From JALZAA01 sp035316025 (GTDB lineage: Bacteria; Actinomycetota; Acidimicrobiia; IMCC26256; JACDBD01): a stretch of 28,034 bases of DNA. The stretch covers positions 1 through 28,034 of the forward strand of contig DATFXL010000073.1 in NCBI GenBank assembly GCA_035316025.1. The letters run 5' to 3'. The notes beneath the pieces were generated by a model, which did no database searches, was not told where the DNA came from, and worked only from the letters and a program-made list of their open reading frames with translations. This document shows, piece after piece, positions 22,283-28,034 of the stretch (positions are counted from its first letter, which is position 1; the number at the start of each line of letters is the position of its first letter). Both the position numbers and the translations under genes were made by a program.

Positions 22283-23395
22283 GTGGCAAGCGTGCAAGGG
22301 TCTGACGCGCGCCTCCAGCAATTGCTCGACGCCGTGCTCAGCATCGGCTCTGATCTGAGCCTGCCGACGGTCCTGGAGCGGGTCGTCGACTCGGCTTGCA
22401 AGCTGGTAGACGCGAGGTACGGCGCTCTCGGCGTCGTGGGCGAGGACGGCCACCTCAGCGAGCTGGTGACGAACGACGTGGACGCGTCCACGCGCGAGGC
22501 CGTGGGACGCCTGCCGGAGCTCACCGGCGTCCTCGGCGTCCTCCTGAGCGATCCGAAGCCGATGCGGCTGCGCGACCTGAGCGCGCACCCGCGGGCGGCG
22601 GGGTTCCCGCCCGGGCACCCGAAGATGACCTCCTTCCTCGGCGTCCCCATCCGGGGCCGGGAGGCGCTCGGCAGCCTCTACCTGACCAACAAGCAGACCG
22701 CCGACGAGTTCAGCGAGGAGGACGAGCGGCTGGCCGTGATGCTGGCGGCGGCCTCGGGCGTGGCCATCGACAACGCGCGCCTTCAAGCGAGCCTCGAGCA
22801 CGTCGCGGTCCTCGAGGACCGCGAGCGCATCGCGCGTGAGCTCCACGACAAGGTCATCCAACGGCTGTTTGCGGCGGGAATGACGCTGCAGACGACGCTG
22901 CCTCTCGCGACGCGCGCCGAGGTGTCCAATCGCATCGCGCAAGCCGTCGATGAGATCGACGACACGATTCGCGACATCCGGCGCACGATCTTCGCCCTCG
23001 AGGCGCGGTCACGTCGGGGCGTACGCGTCGACGTGTTCGCCCGGGTCGATGCGGCCCGTGAGCTGCTCGGCTTCACGCCCGAGCTGCGGCTCGAGGGCCC
23101 GATCGACTCCGTCGTGTCCGACGCGACGGCAGATCAACTCTTGTCGACCCTCCACGAAGCGCTGTCGAACATCGCTCAGCACGCGAACGCGTCATCGGTG
23201 GACGTGAGCGTGGAAGCCGCCGAGGTGCTCAGACTCCGAGTCGTTGACGACGGCGTGGGGTTCCCGGAACGCATCGTGACCGGCAACGGGGTGCGCAACA
23301 TGGAACGCCGGGCGCTGGAGCTGGGCGGCAGCGCGTCCGTACGGCGCGGGGAACAAGGCGGCACCGTCCTGGACTGGCGGGTGCCGCTCGCCTAG
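22283..23395 (+). CDS. GAF-domain sensor histidine kinase, DevS/NarX-like
   Basis: 370 residues. A GAF sensor domain spans about 12-167 (LERVVDSACKLVDARYGALG, FLGVPIRGREALGSLYLTNK). Then comes HisKA_3 with phospho-acceptor H188 in ERIARELHDKVIQRLF. The HATPase spans about 275-370, with N box LHEALSNIAQHA, G1 DDGVGF (322-327) and a GNGVRNMERRA lid. This is the layout of the DosS/DevS group, which there binds haem and senses redox, O2 or NO, although only one GAF is present instead of two and no haem histidine is assigned. No response regulator is adjacent, so it is an orphan. The GTG start follows a CAAAAT box by 8 nt; a GTG three codons later is possible. Confidence 0.92.
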   Translation: MASVQGSDARLQQLLDAVLSIGSDLSLPTVLERVVDSACKLVDARYGALGVVGEDGHLSELVTNDVDASTREAVGRLPELTGVLGVLLSDPKPMRLRDLSAHPRAAGFPPGHPKMTSFLGVPIRGREALGSLYLTNKQTADEFSEEDERLAVMLAAASGVAIDNARLQASLEHVAVLEDRERIARELHDKVIQRLFAAGMTLQTTLPLATRAEVSNRIAQAVDEIDDTIRDIRRTIFALEARSRRGVRVDVFARVDAARELLGFTPELRLEGPIDSVVSDATADQLLSTLHEALSNIAQHANASSVDVSVEAAEVLRLRVVDDGVGFPERIVTGNGVRNMERRALELGGSASVRRGEQGGTVLDWRVPLA

Positions 23396-23421
23396 AACTG
23401 CTTCCAAGCCTCCGGGCGCGC

Positions 23422-23856
23422 TCAGCCGCTCGGCATCGTCATCTCGTGCACCTCGGCGCCGCCCCGTTCGAGCGTCGCCGCGACCGAGCCGACGAACTTG
23501 CGCACGCACGCCTCGACGAGATGCTGCCGGTCGAGGGCGTCACGGCCGCTCGTCCCCGGCGACGGCACCTCATAGGTGCCACTGAAACCCAGGTGCGATC
23601 GGGCGGGCGGCACCGGCTCCAGCCGCAGGTCGGCGTCGAGCGTCCTGAAGGGACCCGTCTCGCTCTCCCAGTGGAGGGGGACGATGAGGGCGTGTTCGAC
23701 CGAGCGAGGCGCCCCGAACTCGGCCCGACAGAGCCGAGCGGGCGCCACGGCGGCGGCGGCGGCATCGCCCAGCCACGACACCCGTCCCGCGACCAGGACC
23801 ATCCCGGCCTGCTCGAAGCGCTCAGCGACGGGAACGAAGTCCTGCACGAGCGGCAT
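23422..23856 (-). CDS. Conserved protein, possible SRPBCC-like fold
   Basis: 144 residues, start ATG at MPLVQDFVPV. The pattern LIVPLHWESETGPFRTLDADLRLEPV, SHLGFSGTYEVPSPG and LVEACVRKFVGSVAATLE (beta strands then a long C-terminal helix) recalls SRPBCC/polyketide-cyclase-like ligand-binding proteins of actinobacteria, but I am not certain of the family. There is no signal peptide and no catalytic residues can be named. It converges on the histidine kinase gene (26 bp apart). A long open frame opposite it on the plus strand is its shadow. Confidence 0.65.
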   Translation of the reverse strand: MPLVQDFVPVAERFEQAGMVLVAGRVSWLGDAAAAAVAPARLCRAEFGAPRSVEHALIVPLHWESETGPFRTLDADLRLEPVPPARSHLGFSGTYEVPSPGTSGRDALDRQHLVEACVRKFVGSVAATLERGGAEVHEMTMPSG

Positions 23857-23958
23857 GCGGCGACCGTAAGGGTGGCCCCGGGAACCGAACAGGGCCGAAG
23901 GTCACGCATTCGAACGTTCGGTCACGAACCGTGCCACGGCGGGCATGATGGTGGTCGA

Positions 23959-25245
23959 ATGTCCTTCCGCGACCGGCGCGAGGCAGGTCGACGGCTGGCC
24001 GAGCGGCTCTCGGGTCTGCGGGCTGCGTCGCCGCTGGTCCTCGGCTTGCCCCGGGGCGGCGTCCCGGTCGCGTTCGAGGTCGCCAAGGCGCTCGACGCGC
24101 CGCTCGACATCCTCGTCGTCCGCAAGCTGGGAGTTCCCTTCCAGCCCGAGCTCGGTATGGGCGCGGTGGGCGAGGGCGGCGTGCGCGTCCTCAATGCTGA
24201 CGTGCTGCGCCAGGCCCGGGTGACGGACGCGCAGCTGGCGGACGTAGAGGCGCGCGAGCGGACCGAGGTCGAGGAGCGGGCCACGCGCTTGCGGCAGGGG
24301 CGGGCGGCCATCCCACTCACCGACCGGACGGTGGTGATCGTCGACGACGGGCTCGCCACCGGCGGGACGGCCCGGGCGGCGGTACGCGTCGCGCGCGCCC
24401 GGGGCGCCGAGCGGGTCGTGCTGGCGGTCCCAGTCGCGCCACCCGAGACGGTCGCCGCGTTGCGGGCCGACGCCGACGACGTCGTCGCGGTGGAGACGCC
24501 GGAGCCGTTCTTCGCCATCGGCGGCTGGTACGCCGACTTCTCGCCTACTTCCGACACCGAGGTCGTCGAGCTGCTGAGCGCGGCGCGCGGCGACCACGCG
24601 GGCGTCGACAAGGAGGTTCGCCTGTCGACCGCGCCGGCGCGGCTGCCGGGCCACCTCACCATCCCCGAGGGCGCGCGCGGGCTGGTGGTCTTCGCGCACG
24701 GCAGCGGCAGCGGCCGCCACAGCCCGCGCAATCAGGCCGTGGCGCGGGCGCTCAACGACGCCGGCCTGGGCACGCTGCTGTTCGACCTCCTCACTCCGGA
24801 CGAAGAATCCGATCGCGCGAACGTGTTCGACATTCCGCTGCTGGCGACCCGGCTCGGCGCCGCCACGACGTGGTTGTCCGCCGATGAGGACACCCACGGC
24901 CTGCCCATCGGCTTCTTCGGCGCCAGTACCGGCGCCGGCGCGGCGTTGTGGGCGGCGGCTGAGCCCGGCTCGCCGGTCCGAGCGATCGTGTCGCGGGGTG
25001 GCAGACCCGACATGGCCCGGGCCCGCCTCGAGGCCGTCGGGGCGCCCACCCTCCTGATCGTGGGCGGACGCGACGAGGCGGTGCTCGAGATGAACCGGGA
25101 CGCCGCCGGCCACCTGGCGGTCGAGCACCGCATCGAGGTGATCCCCGGGGCGACCCATCTCTTCGAGGAGCCGGGCGCGCTCGAGGCCGTCGCCGAACTC
25201 GCGAGCCGCTGGTTCCTCGACCACCTACCGCACTCGCGCGACTGA
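23959..25245 (+). CDS. Phosphoribosyltransferase fused to dienelactone-hydrolase-like alpha/beta hydrolase
   Basis: 428 residues. The N-terminal PRTase (1-210) has LGLPRGGVPVAFEVA, VRKLGVP and the PRPP-binding loop VVIVDDGLATGGT (125-137). The C-terminal hydrolase (about 225-428) has oxyanion-side FAHGSGSGRHSPRN, nucleophile S323 in GASTG, acid D372 in GGRDE and base H400 in GATHLF: a complete triad. Mycobacterial Rv0571c, in the DosR dormancy regulon, has this fusion, so a stress or dormancy role is suggested by family. The joint reaction is unknown. I chose the ATG at 23959; the frame is open far upstream but opposite another gene. It is followed four bases later by the dehydrogenase gene, so they are probably one operon. 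Confidence 0.93.
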   Translation: MSFRDRREAGRRLAERLSGLRAASPLVLGLPRGGVPVAFEVAKALDAPLDILVVRKLGVPFQPELGMGAVGEGGVRVLNADVLRQARVTDAQLADVEARERTEVEERATRLRQGRAAIPLTDRTVVIVDDGLATGGTARAAVRVARARGAERVVLAVPVAPPETVAALRADADDVVAVETPEPFFAIGGWYADFSPTSDTEVVELLSAARGDHAGVDKEVRLSTAPARLPGHLTIPEGARGLVVFAHGSGSGRHSPRNQAVARALNDAGLGTLLFDLLTPDEESDRANVFDIPLLATRLGAATTWLSADEDTHGLPIGFFGASTGAGAALWAAAEPGSPVRAIVSRGGRPDMARARLEAVGAPTLLIVGGRDEAVLEMNRDAAGHLAVEHRIEVIPGATHLFEEPGALEAVAELASRWFLDHLPHSRD

Positions 25246-25249
25246 CGCC

Positions 25250-26293
25250 GTGCACGTTCTGCGCCTGCACACCGTCGATGGGTTCATCGCCTTCGATCTC
25301 GACCACGCGCCCCACGCCGCCGGCGGAACGCGCCTCGCGCCCGATGTGTCCCGGCGAGAGGGCGAGTTGCTCGCGCGCGCGATGACCTACAAGTTCGCCG
25401 TTCTCGGTCGTCAGCTCGGCGGGGCGAAGGGCCTCGTGCGCGCCCACCCGGACGAGCGAACTGCCGTCATGACCCGGTTCTGCGCGGAGATCGAGCCGCT
25501 CGTGACTTCGGGACGCTTCCTCACCGGGCCCGACCTCGGCACGTACGAAGCCGACTTCGCGCCGCTCCGGACGTCGCAGTGGGAACCCCACGTGCTCAAC
25601 TCGGTGGTCGACGGCGTCGCGTTCGAAGACATCCTCACCGGCTTCGGCGTCGCCGTCGCCGCCGACGCCGCCCTCGGAGGGCTCGACGGGCGCGCGGTCG
25701 CCGTCGAGGGTTTCGGCAAGGTCGGGGCCGGCGTGGACCGGGAGTTCGTGCGTCGAGGCGGCCGTATCGCCGCCGTCTCGACGCTCGCGGGCTGCGTCGC
25801 CGATCCTGCCGGCCTCGACGTCGACGAGCTGTGGGGCGCGCGCGCCACCCACGGCGACGACCTCGTCACCAAGCTCGGCCGCCCGCTTCTTCCTCGTGAC
25901 GCGTTGTTCGAGACTGAAGCGGACGTGCTCGTGCCCGGGGCACGCGTCGGCGTCATCGATGCGGTTCGGGCGGCGCGTCTCTCGGCGACTGCTGTCGTTC
26001 CCGCCGCCAACGTCCCCTATACCGCCCCCGGCCTGGAGACGCTCACCCAGCGCGGTGTCGACGCGCTCGCCGACTTCGTGTGTAACGCGGCCGCGGTCGT
26101 GGGATACACGTCCCCGGTCCACGCATCGCAGGCACAGGTGCTCGAGACGGTCGAATGCACGATTTTGGACCTGGTTCGCGCGTCGAGCGATCACCCCCGC
26201 GGACAGTTCGCCGGAGCGTGCGCGATCGCGCAGTCGTTCCTCCGGACGTGGCGATCGGCAGACGGCGCCGCACTCGAACCGCCTCTGGCATAG
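25250..26293 (+). CDS. Leu/Glu/Phe/Val dehydrogenase-family protein
   Basis: 347 residues from a GTG four bases after the previous stop, close to leucine-dehydrogenase length. The N-terminal domain holds GGTRLAPD, catalytic-type K48 in MTYKFAVLG and K60 in GGAKG, and D95 in GPDLGT, all at expected positions. The Rossmann domain has VEGFGKVGAG (152-161). The C-terminal half (NVPYTAPGLETL, DFVCNAAAVVGY) matches the family's hinge region. The family catalyses reversible NAD(P)-linked deamination of an amino acid. The sequence is a divergent member, so its substrate is not assigned. The neighbour with a PRTase-hydrolase fusion suggests co-expression. 26294-26380 holds only a ribosome site for the next gene. 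Confidence 0.87.
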   Translation: MHVLRLHTVDGFIAFDLDHAPHAAGGTRLAPDVSRREGELLARAMTYKFAVLGRQLGGAKGLVRAHPDERTAVMTRFCAEIEPLVTSGRFLTGPDLGTYEADFAPLRTSQWEPHVLNSVVDGVAFEDILTGFGVAVAADAALGGLDGRAVAVEGFGKVGAGVDREFVRRGGRIAAVSTLAGCVADPAGLDVDELWGARATHGDDLVTKLGRPLLPRDALFETEADVLVPGARVGVIDAVRAARLSATAVVPAANVPYTAPGLETLTQRGVDALADFVCNAAAVVGYTSPVHASQAQVLETVECTILDLVRASSDHPRGQFAGACAIAQSFLRTWRSADGAALEPPLA

Positions 26294-26380
26294 CCGCGCT
26301 CACATCTTGGGAACACTCGCCCCACACGCCCGGTTACACCGCGTCGCGAGCCCGCGAAGCGCTCTGCACACGGAGGCCTC

Positions 26381-27133
26381 ATGTCCGACTCCCAAGAGGG
26401 CGTCCGAATCGAGGACGGACCCAAGCGCGTCCGCACCTACCTGGGCGGCGAGCCCATCGCCGACACCCGCCGCCCGAAGCTGGTGTGGGAGATCCCCTAT
26501 TACCCCGCGTACTACTTCCCGCGCGAAGACGTACGAATGGAGCTCCTGGCGCCGAACGGCCGCACACGCCATTCGGAGAGCCGCGGCGACGCCCAGAGCT
26601 TCACGGTCAAGGGCGGCACGCGGGAGGCCGAGGACGCGGCCTGGCACTACCCGGAGTCACCGGTGGAGCAGCTGCGGGGGCTCGTGCGCTTCGACTGGGA
26701 TGCCATGGACGGCTGGTTCGAGGAGGACGAGGAGGTTTTCGTCCATCCTCACGACCCGTACAAGCGCGTCGACGTCCTGCACAGCTCGCGGCACGTGCAG
26801 ATCGAGCTGAACGGAGTCGTCGTCGCCGATACCTACCGTCCGACGCTCCTGTTCGAGACGGGACTGCCCACCCGCTACTACGTCCCCAAGCTGGACGTGC
26901 GCCTCGATCTGCTGACTCCCACGGACACGACGAGCGGCTGCGCGTACAAGGGGTTCGCGCGGTACTGGTCGGTGGAAGCGGGCGGCGAGACGTTCGAGGA
27001 CATGGCGTGGTCGTACGAGACGCCGCTGCCCGAGGCAACGAAGGTCGCCGGCCTCGTCGCGTTTTACAACGAACGAGCGGGCATCATCGTGGACGGCGAT
27101 CGCCTGGAGCGGCCAATGAGCCCGTTCTCGTGA
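26381..27133 (+). CDS. Tandem DUF427 protein
   Basis: 250 residues, ATG preceded by GGAGG at a 4-base spacing. Two DUF427 units, about 13-118 and 125-245, each with (V)xVxLxG(V/E)xxADT-RP, (YY)-(FP/VP)-xxDVRxxLL, YK/VKG and (AW)-x-YxxP signatures (GGEPIADTRRPK and NGVVVADTYRPT; YYFPREDVRMELL and YYVPKLDVRLDLL). The domain is a small beta barrel common in actinobacteria; its function is unknown. The N-terminal unit has many acidic residues near 108-118. It has no signal or membrane segment, so it is cytoplasmic. Confidence 0.92.
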   Translation: MSDSQEGVRIEDGPKRVRTYLGGEPIADTRRPKLVWEIPYYPAYYFPREDVRMELLAPNGRTRHSESRGDAQSFTVKGGTREAEDAAWHYPESPVEQLRGLVRFDWDAMDGWFEEDEEVFVHPHDPYKRVDVLHSSRHVQIELNGVVVADTYRPTLLFETGLPTRYYVPKLDVRLDLLTPTDTTSGCAYKGFARYWSVEAGGETFEDMAWSYETPLPEATKVAGLVAFYNERAGIIVDGDRLERPMSPFS

Positions 27134-27164
27134 GCGGCCGTCACGCGAGCCCGAACTCGTCGGG

Positions 27165-27608
27165 CTAGTCGGCCTGCGCGCCCGCCGTCGCCCCGCGCTC
27201 GGCCAGCTTGGCGCCGACGCGATCGGGGATCGTGATCACCCAATCCGCCTGCTGCAGGTCGTGGCGGCGCACGACGACCTCGCCGCCGTCGGTGCTCGCG
27301 CTCGTCACGTGCACCACCCAGCGGTCGCCCTGGTCGACGACGGCCTCGAACGTGTGACGAGCCCCGGCTGAGACCGGGCCCAGGTCGAGGTGAGCATCAC
27401 CTGATGCGCCCGCCGCCGAGACCTCGACCGGATACGGCGTCCGGTTGTCGATCGTCAGCCGGTCGACGACGCCGGGGCTGCGCACCGACCACAAGACGCC
27501 CAGGATCAGCGCCAGCGCGAGGAGCCCGCCGCCGACGACGACGACGACGTTGCGGCCCAGCCGGGTCGAGGCCGCTTGCGGAGGTGCCGGAGTCAGAACG
27601 GGGCCCAT
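27165..27608 (-). CDS. Single-pass membrane-anchored protein
   Basis: 147 residues from the ATG at 27608. A proline-rich cytoplasmic start (1-18), one membrane helix at about 20-41 (VVVVVGGGLLALALILGVLW) and an outside domain of about 100 residues with beta character (LTIDNRTPYPVEVSAAG, HLDLGPVSAG, DRWVVHVTSA, VVVRRHDL). The outside part is reminiscent of a small immunoglobulin-like sensor or binding domain, but no family is recognised. It lies downstream of a tiny exported ORF on the same strand. The ribosome site is not obvious. Confidence 0.75.
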   Translation of the reverse strand: MGPVLTPAPPQAASTRLGRNVVVVVGGGLLALALILGVLWSVRSPGVVDRLTIDNRTPYPVEVSAAGASGDAHLDLGPVSAGARHTFEAVVDQGDRWVVHVTSASTDGGEVVVRRHDLQQADWVITIPDRVGAKLAERGATAGAQAD

Positions 27609-27666
27609 GTGCGCTCCAGCTTGGTCGGCGCGACCGGGGTGATGCGAACCCCAGCGTAAGAGGGTG

Positions 27667-27854
27667 TCACCCCCGATCGGCGGCGCGGCAACCGCCGCCC
27701 TTGCAGCGCTTCAGGTCCGAAAGCTGGCGGGCCAGGTCGCCGACGGGGGCGAAGACATCGCTGCCGACGCCCCCGCGGCGGGAAGAACGCCGTACATGAC
27801 GCCGAGAGCCGCCACCACGACGACAAGAGACCGCAGAGGACGGGGGACGCTCAC
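27667..27854 (-). CDS. Tiny exported ORF, possibly frameshifted
   Basis: A GTG at 27854 with GGAGG nine bases upstream opens a signal-peptide-like ORF (VSVPRPLRSLVVVVAALGV, then MYGVLPAAGASAA) that ends at a TGA at 27713-27711 after 47 residues. If one G is added to the G run at 27770-27774 (five Cs on the plus strand), the frame instead continues DVFAPVGDLARQLSDLKRCKGGGCRAADRG-like to a TGA at 27669-27667, giving a more protein-like tail with a cysteine pair. The choice cannot be settled here. Coordinates cover both versions. This may be a small secreted protein or no gene at all. Confidence 0.35.
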
Positions 27855-27950
27855 GGTGCGAACCCTCCGGCGTCCTGGTGAGCCAAGCGTCAGCCTCGCA
27901 TCAGGAAGGCGTGAAGTGCCGTGCGAGACTCCTGGTGTGATGAGATCGGT

Positions 27951-28034
27951 GTGACGACGACCCGGCTCACCCGCGACGCGCAACGCATCCTGTGGGCGCA
28001 GGCGGTACGCGCCTTCGCGTACGGCTTCGGGGCC
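27951..28034 (+). CDS. MFS transporter, N-terminal fragment
   Basis: A GTG at 27951 opens VTTTRLTRDAQRILWAQAV then RAFAYGFGA, running off the right edge after 28 codons. The pattern of a short basic lead, LWAQ and RAF-AYG-GA entering the first membrane helix is typical of major facilitator superfamily exporters. Too little is present to predict cargo or subfamily. An ATG at 27938 reaches a stop at once and is not the start. It is divergent from the tiny exported ORF, with a 96-bp gap that shows no clear operator. Confidence 0.6.
   Translation, partial: MTTTRLTRDAQRILWAQAVRAFAYGFGA

Noticed and set aside
23446..23958. 171-codon N-terminal extension of the PRTase-hydrolase gene
   Set aside because: Opposite a better minus-strand gene; the PRTase fold starts right after the ATG at 23959.
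27609..27713. TGA readthrough joining the tiny exported ORF to the membrane protein downstream
   Set aside because: The frame does stay open through to the next ATG, but the linker is low-complexity, there is no SECIS-like hairpin in the right place that I could see, and no Cys-type motif surrounds the TGA.
1..28034. CRISPR arrays, tRNAs, rRNAs, insertion sequences, prophage genes, selenocysteine machinery
   Set aside because: Looked for and not seen; absence of Sec genes here says nothing about the rest of the genome.

Overview
The window reads as a chromosomal segment of a high-GC actinobacterium. The signs are very GC-rich codons, frequent GTG starts, actinobacterial families (FadD19/FadD4-like ligases, a DevS-like kinase, a LigD-type ligase, a phosphoribosyltransferase-hydrolase fusion) and several genes whose start codon sits 6-8 nt after a TANNNT box with no Shine-Dalgarno sequence (leaderless type). 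Genus cannot be set from the sequence; an uncultured lineage is plausible. No rRNA, tRNA, CRISPR array, insertion sequence or phage module was seen. Layout, left to right: (1) 1-5650, lipid/redox block. A minus-strand pair, a carboxymuconolactone decarboxylase/AhpD-like protein translationally coupled to a partial FadH/Old-Yellow-Enzyme reductase, diverges from two overlapping acyl-CoA synthetases and faces a small 3Fe-4S ferredoxin. The AhpD-like gene has an in-frame TGA exactly where the second cysteine of its CxxC motif should be, followed by a good bacterial SECIS-like hairpin: a probable CxxU selenoprotein, the most interesting item here. (2) 5700-8200, a MarR regulator divergent from a DrrAB-like efflux ABC transporter. 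(3) 8350-12010, a secreted beta-propeller lipoprotein, a membrane diguanylate cyclase broken by one missing base, and an ECF sigma factor with its overlapping membrane anti-sigma-like partner. (4) 12200-14830, glutamate decarboxylase facing an acyl-CoA dehydrogenase. (5) 14990-17980, a compact molybdate operon (HTH-TOBE regulator, modA, modB, modC), whose end overlaps a convergent secreted two-repeat protein. (6) 18800-20700, an RsbW-like ATPase and a polymerase-less LigD-type ligase. (7) 20750-22210, three small proteins with related N-termini around two identical palindromic operators, closed by a strong terminator. (8) 22280-28034, an orphan GAF histidine kinase, a small unknown protein, a phosphoribosyltransferase-hydrolase fusion, a Leu/Glu dehydrogenase-like protein, a tandem DUF427 protein, a membrane-anchored protein, a tiny exported ORF and the start of an MFS transporter. 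A roughly 60-bp intergenic repeat occurs three times in the first 8.2 kb. Two frame breaks at G/C runs (9968-9970, and less surely 27770-27774) could be real or consensus errors.
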